The notes under the pieces: model-generated
What the model saw: only the letters and a program-made list of their open reading frames with translations
Database searches by the model: none
Told to the model about the DNA's origin: nothing
Assembly (NCBI RefSeq): GCF_003628535.1
Contig: NZ_RBCI01000004.1
Coordinates: 1-64,000 of the forward strand
Source: Flavisolibacter nicotianae
GTDB lineage: Bacteria; Bacteroidota; Bacteroidia; Chitinophagales; Chitinophagaceae
Direction of reading: 5' to 3'
DNA length: 64,000 bases
Program-made: the position numbers and the translations under genes
Part shown: positions 1 to 9,076 of the stretch, one piece after another
Layout: the number at the start of each line of letters is the position of its first letter
How positions within the stretch are numbered: position 1 is the stretch's first letter

Positions 1-1
1 C

Positions 2-154
2 GGCGGCAAGGCAATAGACGGTGAGCAGGATATTCTTGGTATCATTCCGGAGAGCATTCATCAACGTTCCGTTCTGTACGTGGGCAACACCACAATGATG
101 GATGAGCTGGGATCCGCACTAAAGACATTCGGCGAAAAGGAAGTTGCCGAATAG
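2..154 (+). CDS. fbp: Fructose-1,6-bisphosphatase class 1, C-terminal end (partial)
   Basis: Only the last 50 codons are in the window; the gene begins upstream. The visible tail has a GGKAIDG motif followed by IPESIHQR and LYVGNT. This matches the C-terminus of class 1 fructose-1,6-bisphosphatases (a GG-A-DG turn, then a conserved HQR and a strand ending in G), which dephosphorylate fructose 1,6-bisphosphate in gluconeogenesis. It ends at TAG. The call rests on a short segment, so it is likely rather than certain. Confidence 0.6.
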   Translation, partial: GGKAIDGEQDILGIIPESIHQRSVLYVGNTTMMDELGSALKTFGEKEVAE

Positions 155-599
155 GGTGATAAGCGGCTAAATTGGATCCAGGCATTCGGGCAGGAATTGA
201 ACTATTGGGGATTCAGTGGCACTTGCAGAAAACAAAAAGGCGACAAACCGGTGGATTGGTCATGTTTCTGTACGTTTAGGTCCATTTTGAAAACTGCTTC
301 AACGACAACCGGCTACAATTTAAATGAGAGGACAGCAGGGTAGATTTTTTTTAGATGTTAAAGCTGTTGATACATCGCTGTAAACAAATTGGCTGTGGCA
401 AATTGTGGTGCCTTCGATGGAAATGAATAAAAGAGAAGAGGATGGTCCGTCAAGGTAATCCAAACTTTGCAACCTGCCCAACAGGCTGCCAAGCAAATTC
501 ACAACGTTTCAAAAACCTGCCGGCACTTTAGCATTTCCCTGGGTCAGACGCTTACATCAATGCCGGAATCGAGCGCTTCGATCTACGATCCATCGTAGG
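155..599. other. Gene-free stretch
   Basis: No convincing coding sequence on either strand. It lies between the end of the bisphosphatase gene and the dead transposase and probably includes one end of that insertion element, but I could not identify terminal inverted repeats or a target duplication. Confidence 0.4.
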
Positions 600-1931
600 T
601 CATGTTTTTGTAGTGGGAGCTAAATGAGTAGGCTGTTTGAACGAGTAGGCATTTAATGAATAGCAGGCACTGCAGGCGGTTTGCTTGTTTTTCTGCACCC
701 GTTGTTTGACCGCTTTCAACATGCGCTGTTTTGGATCAAAGCCGAGTGGAATTCCGAAGTAAACTTCTTCGGGTGTTCATAACATCAGGCGGCAGTGTGG
801 GCGCTTAATGTTGTAATCCTGCACCGCAAGGTTGAGGAACTGAGTCAACTCTTCCAAGGTTCTAAATTTTTGATTTCGTAGGTACCGGCTTTTCAGGATG
901 CGGTGAATGGACTCAACAGGGGAGTTGGAGAACTGAATGTCCTTTAATGCTGTAATTTTAGTAAGTCTATGCTCTGTCAGGGAGGCAAGAAACTGGTGCA
1001 CTTGGTCGCTTTGGTTTTCATCGCCACCATCGGTCACCAGATAACTACTGTTGCACACTGGCTGTCCCGCTGCTGTTTGTAAGGCGTTTGTTAGGGCTTC
1101 TTTGATGAGTGCAAAACAACGCTTTTCATTGACAGCAAATCCCAGGATCATCTTGGAATAGTTATCCATTACAAAGGTGATGCAAATCTTCTTTGCTCTG
1201 AAAAGCTCATAGTAGGTCGTATCGGCATGCCAGTACTCATTTGGAGCGGAGGCTACTAGGCCGACCATTTTCTCACAACGCTTACACACTCGAGTTGGCA
1301 GCTGCAGCAGCCGGGCGTATTTGTACCAGGAGAACAGACTTGCCTTTAGAAAGCCATTTCTCAGTGCATAGGCGGCAATGGAGACAATCGGCCAGTGCTG
1401 AAATTTGGAAGAAGTCAGAAGTGCTTTCATCTTGCGGACTTCTTCTTGACTGAGCTGATTGGGAAAGCGCCTTAGGCAAAGCGAAGTTTCGGAACAAAGA
1501 CAATGCAAATGCGATAGTATTTTCCGCTCTCAGTATTGTGTTGGATTGAGCCCAAGCAATTGAAGAATAGTTTTGAGATTATATGCTTTCGCCAGAAGTT
1601 CAACCGCAGAAACAATCTTCCTTTGCATTGAGCGGTCATTCTTTGCATTATCGATGAACGATTGCATCTCTACTCTAAACGGCAGCCACGCTTTCAAAAC
1701 AACTGATAGCAGCCGCTTTAGTGTTGTCACTTGCTCTTGTAAGACCAGCACATCCCACCGGTCTTCAAATATGAAACGGTACTCATGACCAAGGTAGGAG
1801 GTGTAATCGACTTTTCGCCAGCTTGAGATGGTGGAAAAGGGAATCTGCTTGCGAAAGGAGTGGGGTAGAAGCCTTTCTTTTCCCAAAAGGTAAAGCATAA
1901 CAACCGACGTGTCGTATTTTCTCTTTTTCAT
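600..1931 (-). pseudogene. DDE transposase (rve integrase core) broken by two in-frame TGA codons
   Basis: One reading frame on the minus strand runs from an ATG at 1931 to a stop at 600-602 but is cut twice, by TGA at 1530-1532 and at 777-779. The first part (133 codons) is the N-terminal DNA-binding region. The second contains the integrase core with the DDE residues visible in WHADTTY, LVTDGG and SNSPVES. After the second TGA the frame continues with TPEEVYFGIPLG, a typical C-terminal ending of this transposase group. All three parts are in phase, so two single-base nonsense changes (for example TGG to TGA and GGA to TGA) explain the damage without frameshifts. A decayed Bacteroidetes insertion sequence is the best reading. 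Confidence 0.8.
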
Positions 1932-1999
1932 GTGATGAAATTTTCAAAGAAAATAAACACTGTTTAAAATAGTGAAAAGTTTAAACCTAGTTTAAACCA

Positions 2000-2036
2000 G
2001 AAAAACAAAAGGGTTTCAACTTTCGTTGAAACCCTT
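2000..2036 (-). terminator. Rho-independent terminator after tRNA-Val
   Basis: A 12-bp perfect hairpin (arms 2009-2020 and 2025-2036, TTTC/GAAA loop) is followed on the minus strand by a T-rich tract. It lies just downstream of the tRNA-Val 3' end. Confidence 0.8.
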
Positions 2037-2048
2037 GCCTGTAGTGTG

Positions 2049-2123
2049 TGGGAGCACACGGGTTCGAACCGCGGACCCTCTGCTTGTAAGGCAGATGCTC
2101 TGAACCAGCTGAGCTATGCTCCC
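2049..2123 (-). tRNA. tRNA-Val (anticodon TAC)
   Basis: Minus-strand cloverleaf with acceptor arms GGGAGCA and TGCTCCC, D-arm GCTC...GAGC, anticodon stem TCTGC/GCAGA around loop CTTACAA (anticodon TAC), and T-arm with GGTTCGAAC. Discriminator base is A and CCA is not encoded. It is followed by a terminator and preceded by a -7 box. Confidence 0.95.
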
Positions 2124-2163
2124 ATTTGATTTTGAACTTTTTAAGAACTGTCCCGTTGTTGTT

Positions 2164-2178
2164 GGGAGTGCAAAAATA
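2164..2178 (-). promoter_or_regulatory. tRNA-Val promoter, -7 box
   Basis: On the minus strand the sequence reads TATTTTTGCACTCCC. The first eight bases fit the Bacteroidetes -7 consensus TAnnTTTG. The same extended motif precedes tRNA-Glu and the initiator tRNA in this window. The transcript would have a leader of roughly 40 nt before the tRNA. Confidence 0.7.
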
Positions 2179-2231
2179 AGGGGAAGAGTTTTACAGAAAA
2201 AAATATTTTTCAAAAAAGTTCAAAAAATATT

Positions 2232-2522
2232 TTAGTTCAACTGTACTGCGGGAAGACGGTAATTCTGCCCATCCCAAACCATCAGCTCATTCACCACAAT
2301 TTTCCAGTATTTATAAAAAGGAGAGGGTGATAGAAGTTTTTTTGCTTCCCGCTTATTGTTTGCATTCAATGTAATCCAAACCGTTTGAATTTCCATGCTC
2401 ACCACATAATGTTCAATTACCTGCTCGTCGATAAGCTGATTGATAAGGTCGCGATGCTCCTGCAGTTGGTCCATCATCTCCTCATTCCACTGAAACGTTG
2501 CAGTAATCAGGTATTTCTTCAT
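2232..2522 (-). CDS. Small conserved-type protein, possible YCII/dimeric alpha-beta barrel fold
   Basis: A 96-residue protein starting MKKYLITATFQW, placed 8 nt after mtaB on the same strand and probably co-transcribed with it. An upstream ATG at 2543 would add seven residues and overlap the mtaB end. The pattern of a short strand, a helix with HRDLINQLID, strands around VVSMEIQTVWITLNA and a further helix resembles muconolactone-isomerase/YCII-like dimeric barrel proteins. No catalytic motif is evident. The fold is a guess; the function is unknown. Confidence 0.6.
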   Translation of the reverse strand: MKKYLITATFQWNEEMMDQLQEHRDLINQLIDEQVIEHYVVSMEIQTVWITLNANNKREAKKLLSPSPFYKYWKIVVNELMVWDGQNYRLPAVQLN

Positions 2523-2530
2523 TTCGCTAG

Positions 2531-3805
2531 TTAAATCGTCCATTCGATAACAGAGTTTGCCCACTCTTCGCGGTGAGGCGTCGCAACACGAATATAATTG
2601 TCCGTATACCCTTCCATCATGCCGTTTTTATTATGCCCTTCAAAAAGAACTGGTCTTTTTTGCCCGCGAAACTGTTCGGTGAAGTATTGCATCTTCATGT
2701 AGCTCAGGTTGCGCAGCAGTTTGTTTCGCTCATAGCGAACCTGCATCGGCACAACCGGCTGAATTTCCAGCGCCCTCGTGTTGTCTCTTTCCGAATAAGT
2801 AAACACATGAAGGTACGAGACAGGTAGTTGATGGAGGAATTCAAACGTTTCCCTGAAATGCACATCACTCTCGGAAGGAAAACCAACGATCACATCCACA
2901 CCGATGGCACAATGCGGTATCAGTGATTTGATCAGCTCCACTCGCTCCGCATAGTGCTCCCGCTTATAACGTCGCCGCATGGCACCCAGCATTTCGTTGC
3001 TGCCACTCTGCAGGGGAATGTGGAAATGCGGCATGAATTTCCGGCTTTCCGCTACAAACCGGATAATATCTTCCGTCAGGAGGTTGGGTTCGATCGAGGA
3101 AATGCGGTAGCGACTGATGCCATCCACATGTTCCAGCTCCTGTATCAGTTCAAAAAAGCTTTCTTCCTTCTTTTTCGCACCGTCGGGGCCTTTGCCGAAG
3201 TCACCCAGGTTTACACCGGTCAACACAATTTCCTTTACACCCTTTTCGGCGAGTTGTTCTGCTTGTTTTACGACGTTCAAAATGCTGTCGCTTCTGCTTT
3301 TTCCGCGGGCCATTGGAATGGTACAAAAAGAGCAGGTATAGTCGCAACCATCCTGCACTTTCAAAAACGTCCGGGTGCGATCGTTTACAGAAAACGAGGC
3401 ATGAAAACCGGAAACGTCTTCAATATCGCAGCTGCTGATTTTCCCCGAATCATTTTTGGTCAGTTCGCGGAGGTGAGAACCGAGGTTGAATTTCTCGGCT
3501 GCCCCCAGCACCAGGTTGACTCCCGGGATTTCCGAAATTTCCTTGGGCTTCAGTTGTGCATAGCAGCCCGTGATCACGACAAGGCTTTCCGGCGCCTTGC
3601 GCTGGATACGCCGTACAAGCTGGCGGCATTCTTTATCGGCGTTATCTGTAACCGAACAGGTGTTAATCACATACACGTCGGCCACGTCCTCAAACTCTTT
3701 TTTCAAAAAGCCTTCACTTTCCATCATGCGGGAAAGCGTGGAAGTTTCCGAAAAATTGAGCTTGCATCCCAACGTGTGAAAGGCAACTGAACGTTGTTTT
3801 TCCAT
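2531..3805 (-). CDS. mtaB: tRNA t6A37 methylthiotransferase MtaB
   Basis: Radical-SAM methylthiotransferase that would add a methylthio group to N6-threonylcarbamoyladenosine at position 37 of ANN-decoding tRNAs. The N-terminal UPF0004 domain begins HTLGCKLN with further cluster cysteines in NTCSVT and ITGCYAQ. The radical-SAM CxxxCxxC motif is CDYTCSFC, and a TRAM-like region ends the protein. Length, 424 residues, is normal. ATG at 3805 is preferred over a TTG at 3814. The small gene at 2522 follows closely. Confidence 0.93.
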   Translation of the reverse strand: MEKQRSVAFHTLGCKLNFSETSTLSRMMESEGFLKKEFEDVADVYVINTCSVTDNADKECRQLVRRIQRKAPESLVVITGCYAQLKPKEISEIPGVNLVLGAAEKFNLGSHLRELTKNDSGKISSCDIEDVSGFHASFSVNDRTRTFLKVQDGCDYTCSFCTIPMARGKSRSDSILNVVKQAEQLAEKGVKEIVLTGVNLGDFGKGPDGAKKKEESFFELIQELEHVDGISRYRISSIEPNLLTEDIIRFVAESRKFMPHFHIPLQSGSNEMLGAMRRRYKREHYAERVELIKSLIPHCAIGVDVIVGFPSESDVHFRETFEFLHQLPVSYLHVFTYSERDNTRALEIQPVVPMQVRYERNKLLRNLSYMKMQYFTEQFRGQKRPVLFEGHNKNGMMEGYTDNYIRVATPHREEWANSVIEWTI

Positions 3806-3992
3806 GACGGGCAAAGGTAGTCAAATGCAGCGTAGTGGAAGAATGGCGGTCAGCCGGGTCTGGCCGGAGCCGGCGCTTTTAACGTAAGTTTCAATCTTCT
3901 ATTCAAACGGACGGCACGCTGGCCAGGGCGGGTTGTTTGAAGATGGTAAGGAGACCGGTGTTCATTGGCCTGTGGCGATTACATTTGTTACC

Positions 3993-4394
3993 ATGAAAAA
4001 GCGGAATGCCTTTGTGCCCGTTGTCGTGCTCCTTCTTTTCTTTGTTGCATTTCTCGTCAGGCGCTGGAATGAACCGAAGGAGCGGGAAGCTTTTGACCGG
4101 CATCCCATATCCCTGGTTTACACAAAACATGCGCTTTGCCGCATGGATTGCCGTCATATCAGTAAGGAAGAAATCGGGGAAATCATGGAGAAAGGCGCAA
4201 TCAATTTCAACAAATCCGATCGACGCGAAAGACCCTGTCCCATCTTTGCCTTGCAGGGACGAACGCAAAGCGGAGAGAATATCCGCGTGATTTTTGCCCA
4301 GTGCCCGGCCGAAACAAAGGTGATCACCTGTTACAATCTGGAAGAAGAATTCAGTTGCCAGTGCCCCGGCGACGGCAACAAAAACAACCATTGA
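3993..4394 (+). CDS. DUF4258 domain protein with N-terminal membrane anchor
   Basis: A 133-residue protein starting MKKRNAF followed by a hydrophobic segment (about residues 7-20), so probably anchored in the inner membrane. The soluble part has the DUF4258 signature: TKHALCRMDCRHISKEEI, then VIFAQCP and a final strand VITCYNLE. The DUF4258 fold is related to small RNase/toxin-like folds, but function here is unknown. Four cysteines in the C-terminal half are notable. Its TGA overlaps the ATG of the acyltransferase by one base, which indicates translational coupling. Confidence 0.75.
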   Translation: MKKRNAFVPVVVLLLFFVAFLVRRWNEPKEREAFDRHPISLVYTKHALCRMDCRHISKEEIGEIMEKGAINFNKSDRRERPCPIFALQGRTQSGENIRVIFAQCPAETKVITCYNLEEEFSCQCPGDGNKNNH

Positions 4395-5158
4395 TGCGCT
4401 ACCTCCTGAAGTTTTTGCAGCGAGTCTATGTTTTATACGCCTTGGTACTTTTTGTCATCCTGATGATACCGGTTTTTATCTGGTCGCTCGTGGCAACGCT
4501 TTTTGGTCGGATCCGGGCCGGCAATCTGGTTTACGCAGCCTGCATGGTTTGGGCCGATCTTTGGTTTGCCCTGGTATTGATCCGGCACAAAAATGTTTTT
4601 TATCACAAACCGGCCCGATCGCAGTCGTATATTTTTGTCGCGAACCATATTTCGTATTTGGATGCGGCTCTTGTTCCCAAGGTGTTTCGCAGGCCGGTTC
4701 GTCCATTGGGAAAAGTAGAAATGGCAAGAGTGCCTGTTTTTGGTACCATTTACAAAAATGCGATTGTGAGCGTTGACCGCAGCAGCTCCGCCAACCGCAC
4801 AAAAAGCGTCCAGGTGTTGAAGTCGATCCTGCGAAAAGGCATATCCGTTTTGGTGTTTCCGGAAGGCACGTTCAACGAAACCGGTCGGCCTCTCAAGTCA
4901 TTTTACAATGGCGCTTTTCGCATTGCAATTGAAACCGGCACACCTGTGCAGCCCGTACTTTTTCTCGATAGCTATAGCCGGATGAAAACCACTGCCTTTC
5001 TTTCTCTCAACCCGGGCCGCAGCAGGGCTGTCTTTCTTGCGCCTATTCCTGTGGACCAGTTTACACTAAAAGACGTAACGCTGCTAAAAAATAAAGTTTA
5101 TGAGGTAATGGATGAAGAATTACGGAAACACGGTGCGGAATGGATCACAGAAGAATAG
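4394..5158 (+). CDS. plsC: 1-acyl-sn-glycerol-3-phosphate acyltransferase (PlsC-like)
   Basis: Membrane acyltransferase of 254 residues that would acylate lysophosphatidic acid in phospholipid synthesis. An N-terminal hydrophobic segment is followed by the catalytic NHxxxxD motif (NHISYLD) and the glycerol-phosphate binding motif FPEGTF, in the order and spacing of the PlsC family. ATG at 4394 is chosen because it overlaps the upstream TGA. Substrate could also be a lipid A or ornithine-lipid precursor. Confidence 0.88.
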   Translation: MRYLLKFLQRVYVLYALVLFVILMIPVFIWSLVATLFGRIRAGNLVYAACMVWADLWFALVLIRHKNVFYHKPARSQSYIFVANHISYLDAALVPKVFRRPVRPLGKVEMARVPVFGTIYKNAIVSVDRSSSANRTKSVQVLKSILRKGISVLVFPEGTFNETGRPLKSFYNGAFRIAIETGTPVQPVLFLDSYSRMKTTAFLSLNPGRSRAVFLAPIPVDQFTLKDVTLLKNKVYEVMDEELRKHGAEWITEE

Positions 5159-5377
5159 GATAAAAGAGATCTGTCTCCGGTTCGTTCATGACAGGAACAG
5201 CCTCAAGACAAAACGGAAAAAATTCATTCGCAGCATTGACAACCATTCTCAGCTGAAAGCGGTACAATTTGTGAATACGGGAAAGTACTGCAGGAAACGT
5301 TTCAGCAGCTTTTGGCAACATGGATGCATAACCGTAGTACACTGCAGAAAAGTGTTAACTTAACAAAAACATCCAGC

Positions 5378-6781
5378 ATGAAAATAGCATTTCACGGCGC
5401 GGCGCGGACAGTAACGGGCTCCAAGCATTTGCTGACCCTGAAAAATGGCAAAAAGGTCCTGCTTGATTGCGGTCTCTTCCAGGGAATGGGCAAGGATACG
5501 GACAAGCTGAATAGTGATTTTGGATTTGCGGCAAACGAAGTGGATGTCATGATCCTTTCACATGCGCACATTGATCACAGCGGCCTGATACCCAAGCTTG
5601 CAAAGGAGGGATTTCAGGGTTCCATTTATTGTACCGATGCGACCAAAGAATTGTCGCAATTATTGCTGCTCGATTCGGGAGAAATTCAGGAAAGCGATGC
5701 CAAATACCATAACAAGGGCAGCAGGGCCCAGGGCAAACCGCTGGTTCAACCACTTTATACCGTTGATGATGCAAAAGCCTGCTTCGGACTATTTGTTTCA
5801 CGCCCCTACAATGAGTGGTTTACTGTCACAGAGGGTGTGGAAGCGATGTTTACAGATGCCGGCCATATCATCGGCAGTTCCTGCGTGCATGTACGGGTGC
5901 AGGAGGGAAGCGAAATGACACGGCTGACGTTCAGCGGTGATGTAGGCCGCTACCGCGACGTGATCCTGAAATCGCCGGAGACGTTTCCACAGGCCGATTA
6001 TGTTCTCATGGAATCGACCTATGGAAACAGCCTGCATGAAAATACGTCCACCTCGCTCGATCATATCCTTGAATGGATTACCCGGACCTGCCTGGAACGA
6101 AGCGGTAAATTGATTATGCCGGCGTTTAGCCTTGGCCGCACCCAGGAAATCCTTTATGCCTTAAACGAACTTTCGCTTGAAAACCGGTTGCCCAAGGTGG
6201 ATTATTTCCTGGACAGCCCATTGAGCACATCCATTACCGAAGTGGTTAAAAAGTATCCGCAGTATTATAACAAGACGATTCAAAAAGTATTGCAATCAGA
6301 CTCTGATCCTTTCCAATTTGAAGGCTTACATTATATCGACAGCGTGGAAGAATCGAAATTGCTGAATTACCGGAACGAGCCTTGCGTCATCATTTCGGCT
6401 AGTGGCATGGCTGAAGCGGGACGTGTCAAACATCATATCAGCAACAATATTGAGAATAGTCGTAACAGTATTTTAATGACTGGCTACTGCGAACCGTATT
6501 CACTCGGCGGCCGCTTGCTGGCAGGAGCGAAGGAGGTAGGCATTTTCGGCGTCCAACACCAGGTGCATGCTGAGATCGGCCAAATTAAAAGCATGAGTGC
6601 GCATGGTGATTATGAAGATCTCAGCCAGTGGATTTCCTGCCAGGACCGCTCACAGATCAAAAAGCTTTTTCTTGTACACGGCGAGTACGACGTGCAGCAG
6701 GATTTTAAAGCCTGGTTGGTGAAGCGGGGTTTTCCTGACGTGGAGATTCCCGACCGCCATTTTGAAATTGGGTTGACCTAA
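5378..6781 (+). CDS. Metallo-beta-lactamase / beta-CASP RNase (RNA exonuclease)
   Basis: A 467-residue nuclease of the CPSF73/YSH1-like group. The zinc motif is HAHIDHSG, followed by TDAGHIIGSS and SGDVGRY. The beta-CASP part contains PAFSLGRTQE, ISASGMAEAGR and SMSAHGDYED, and the C-terminal strand has FLVHGE. Such proteins process or degrade RNA in the cytoplasm. The start MKIAFHGAARTVTGS is typical for the family; upstream in-frame ATGs (such as 5312) would add a poorly conserved tail. Confidence 0.9.
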   Translation: MKIAFHGAARTVTGSKHLLTLKNGKKVLLDCGLFQGMGKDTDKLNSDFGFAANEVDVMILSHAHIDHSGLIPKLAKEGFQGSIYCTDATKELSQLLLLDSGEIQESDAKYHNKGSRAQGKPLVQPLYTVDDAKACFGLFVSRPYNEWFTVTEGVEAMFTDAGHIIGSSCVHVRVQEGSEMTRLTFSGDVGRYRDVILKSPETFPQADYVLMESTYGNSLHENTSTSLDHILEWITRTCLERSGKLIMPAFSLGRTQEILYALNELSLENRLPKVDYFLDSPLSTSITEVVKKYPQYYNKTIQKVLQSDSDPFQFEGLHYIDSVEESKLLNYRNEPCVIISASGMAEAGRVKHHISNNIENSRNSILMTGYCEPYSLGGRLLAGAKEVGIFGVQHQVHAEIGQIKSMSAHGDYEDLSQWISCQDRSQIKKLFLVHGEYDVQQDFKAWLVKRGFPDVEIPDRHFEIGLT

Positions 6782-6807
6782 AAAAAGTTCAAAGAATTTT
6801 CGAAAAG

Positions 6808-6840
6808 TTTTGGATGGAAAGAAAGTGCCCCCTATTTTTG
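6808..6840 (+). promoter_or_regulatory. tRNA-Glu promoter (-33 TTTTG, -7 TATTTTTG)
   Basis: A TTTTG at 6808-6812 and TATTTTTG at 6833-6840 are separated by 20 bp, matching the Bacteroidetes sigma-70-type promoter (TTTG, about 20 bp, TAnnTTTG). The tRNA begins 18 bp downstream. Confidence 0.75.
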
Positions 6841-6857
6841 CACTCCCAAAACGGAAC

Positions 6858-6929
6858 GCCGCGTTCGTCTAAGGGCTAGGACACCACCCTTTCACGGTGG
6901 TGATACGGGTTCGAATCCCGTACGCGGTA
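6858..6929 (+). tRNA. tRNA-Glu (anticodon TTC), island insertion site
   Basis: Acceptor arms GCCGCGT and ACGCGGT (with a G-U first pair), anticodon stem CCACC/GGTGG around CTTTCAC (anticodon TTC), and T-arm with GGTTCGAATCC. Discriminator A. The last part of the gene forms the att core of the genomic island; the full tRNA is kept at the left end. Confidence 0.94.
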
Positions 6930-6930
6930 C
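6917..6930. repeat. attL core of genomic island
   Basis: CCCGTACGCGGTAC, the 3' end of tRNA-Glu plus one base, is found again exactly at 38794-38807. After one mismatch both copies continue with AG. A tyrosine integrase gene lies 0.4 kb inside this end. Confidence 0.88.
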
Positions 6931-6934
6931 GAGG

Positions 6935-6960
6935 AGCCTCACAGCAATGTGGGGCTTTTT
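6935..6960 (+). terminator. Terminator just inside the island, serving tRNA-Glu
   Basis: AGCCTCAC and GTGGGGCT pair (one G-U) around a 6-nt loop and are followed by TTTTT. It would replace the chromosomal terminator, which now lies at the right end of the island (38814). Confidence 0.75.
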
Positions 6961-7334
6961 ACGTTTAAAATCTCTTCCGCACTGCGTTCCACACTTCTCA
7001 CTTTTGTTCCACGTTGTTCATTTTCGATCACCTTTTGCACCTTTTATCCATGTAGTACATGCGCAATACGTGAGCAGGATTTTTGCTCATATCCGACCTC
7101 CTTAATCACAAAGAACAATACGAATCAAAGGGAAGTTTATGTTATCAATATCTATTTGTTAAAGAAATCATAACAAAAAGTCCTAAAACAAAGCAAAAAC
7201 ATGTCGATCAAATTCTGGTGTTGATCGATGATCGCAACCTATTCATCGCCGTTTTCCTCAAATGCTTTGAAGTTTTGTAAGCGTGTAAACAAATCAATAC
7301 AACTTGCAACCGCAAAGCACAAAAACTTACGTAA
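6961..7334. other. Gene-free stretch before the integrase
   Basis: Low-GC sequence between the attL terminator and the integrase gene. It probably holds arm-type integrase/excisionase binding sites and the integrase promoter, but no clear repeat family was identified. Short ORFs here look like chance. Confidence 0.4.
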
Positions 7335-8738
7335 ATGGACATCCTTGTTAAGATAAGTGACACAAAAAAAGTAAACTGTTATCCACAGCCGAAAAAAAAC
7401 CGAAAAGATGCGTCGCGTTACGACATCTTTTTACTCTTTTCATTTTATGAATCTGGATTTCTGCACTTTACAACTGTGATCAGTTTAGGCATCACACTAC
7501 CGATTAAAAATTGGGGTGAAAAGCAGGCGGTGGGGAAAAGTGACAACACCGCGTTGATAAATTCCAAAATAACCAAGTTTCTCAGCAGCGCAGAGTTGTT
7601 GTTGCAAAAGTTCGCTTTCGAAAAAGAACCCACCGTCACAGAATTAAAGGAATTCATTCAGTCGACTGTCAAAACACAACTCACTGGTAAGCCTCCCCGC
7701 GGGAAGAGGAAAGAAGTCGAGAAGCGAATGCAAGAGCAAATGAAGGAGCGTACCGTCAATGTAGTAATGGAGGGTCTTATCAAGTATCGCAATTTATCTA
7801 AAGGACGTGCCCGTGTCTTCCGTCATGCTGTAAATAACGTTTTGCATCGATTCTTTAAGGAAACGAAGGGGTCGACGCCGCCGATTACTGAGATCAGCAA
7901 AAAAGACCTGATGGATTTGGAGATGTGGTACAGAGACAACATTCGTGTTTCGCGGGGGAAAAGAAAAGGGCTCACACCTTCACAGAACAGCACCACAACC
8001 TGGTTCACAATGATTGCATCCCTGTTCAAATTTTCTGTCGTCGAACTTGAGATCATGGAGAAGTCCCCGCTGCCGAAGAATTTTCGGGGTGCGTTTATTG
8101 GTGCAGACAAAAAAGTTCTGGATACGGACGACAGTTTGAAAGTAATGCAATTGAGCGATCACAGGTTATCTCGCCCCCAGCAGGTGGCAAAATATTGCCT
8201 TATGTTTGGCCTGGCCACAGGTATGGCAATGGTCGACATAAAGACACTTCGAAGTGAACATGTCAAGTATGATCGCGAGGTTGATCGTTTGCGGATTAAA
8301 AAGATCAGGGAAAAGCACCTTAACAATGCGCAAATCAAAAACCCTAAACCATTCCGTGTAGTTTTGACGGCCACCGCCGAACACGCCTACCATAAACTAC
8401 GGGCGTTATCACCAGGCGGAGGCGATCTCTGTTTTGAACTCACCAGCGATACAAATCTGACTAAACATTACAAAAACTTGATGAAGCTGGCTGGTGTAAC
8501 CGTTAATACGACCCATTATGTTTTGCGCCATTCATTTGCGGTAGATTACATGGATCACGACGGGCGGTTGGAAGATCTGGGGAAAATGTTGGGGAACGAC
8601 ATTCGAAGCACCGAAATTTATGGTAAGGTTTCGGAGAAGCGCCTAGCGGCGAAAACCAAACAGCTGGAGCGGAAAAGTTTAATCCATCAACTTCCCACTT
8701 CTTTAATGAACGGCTCCAGCCAACTCAGGGCAAGTTAA
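7335..8738 (+). CDS. int: Tyrosine recombinase, Bacteroidetes integrative-element type
   Basis: A 467-residue site-specific integrase. A central SAM-like core-binding domain (about residues 130-250) is followed by the catalytic domain. Catalytic residues can be seen in HYVLRHSF (His and second Arg, near residue 397) and IYGK (Tyr nucleophile, near 429). At the place of the first catalytic Arg the sequence is GLATGMAMVDIKTL, with no Arg, as in the IntDOT-like integrases of Bacteroides elements, which also insert into or near tRNA genes. The N-terminal about 40 residues look unlike the family, so translation may begin at an internal start. It should catalyse insertion at the tRNA-Glu 3' end. 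Confidence 0.9.
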   Translation: MDILVKISDTKKVNCYPQPKKNRKDASRYDIFLLFSFYESGFLHFTTVISLGITLPIKNWGEKQAVGKSDNTALINSKITKFLSSAELLLQKFAFEKEPTVTELKEFIQSTVKTQLTGKPPRGKRKEVEKRMQEQMKERTVNVVMEGLIKYRNLSKGRARVFRHAVNNVLHRFFKETKGSTPPITEISKKDLMDLEMWYRDNIRVSRGKRKGLTPSQNSTTTWFTMIASLFKFSVVELEIMEKSPLPKNFRGAFIGADKKVLDTDDSLKVMQLSDHRLSRPQQVAKYCLMFGLATGMAMVDIKTLRSEHVKYDREVDRLRIKKIREKHLNNAQIKNPKPFRVVLTATAEHAYHKLRALSPGGGDLCFELTSDTNLTKHYKNLMKLAGVTVNTTHYVLRHSFAVDYMDHDGRLEDLGKMLGNDIRSTEIYGKVSEKRLAAKTKQLERKSLIHQLPTSLMNGSSQLRAS

Positions 8739-8850
8739 TCAAAGAGTTTCACGGAAGTTGTTTCGTGGAAGGCAGCTGGCGAATAGGGCCTGCTGTTATA
8801 GAATAAACCTCACCGTAAAAGGGGCAGAGGATCAAAAAAACCTATGAACA

Positions 8851-9033
8851 ATGCGCGAATGGTTAACCATGGAACAGGCAAAACAGCTGTTGAATTATTC
8901 AAGCCGCACCGCCGTGTACAATTTCTGCAAGGCGCACGGTGTACGGATGACAAAGCCGCGAGGCCGTGTTTACTTCAGCCAGACTGAATTGCTCAAAGCA
9001 TTTGAAAAAAATGCTATCCGAATGGGTGTGTAG
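8851..9033 (+). CDS. Excisionase-like helix-turn-helix protein
   Basis: A 60-residue protein starting MREWLTMEQAKQLLNYSS, with the MerR/excisionase-type HTH_17 pattern: a helix-turn-helix (TMEQAKQLLNYSSRTAVYNF), then a wing with RGRVYFSQTEL. Its place beside the integrase suggests a recombination directionality factor, but it could be a regulator. A terminator follows at 9048. Confidence 0.75.
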   Translation: MREWLTMEQAKQLLNYSSRTAVYNFCKAHGVRMTKPRGRVYFSQTELLKAFEKNAIRMGV

Positions 9034-9047
9034 CAGACCTTCATGAC

Positions 9048-9076
9048 AGGCCCTCAAATTTTGGGGGCTTTTTTTA
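9048..9076 (+). terminator. Terminator after the int/excisionase unit
   Basis: AGGCCCTC pairs with GGGGGCTT around AAATTTT (with G-U pairs), followed by seven Ts. Confidence 0.7.

Noticed and set aside
320-502. 60-codon minus-strand ORF in the left gene-free stretch
   Set aside because: No protein-like pattern and no neighbour context.
2016-2213. 65-codon ORF across tRNA-Val
   Set aside because: It lies over the tRNA gene and its terminator.
5112-5363. 83-codon ORF between the acyltransferase and RNase genes
   Set aside because: It overlaps the acyltransferase end and has irregular composition; likely chance.
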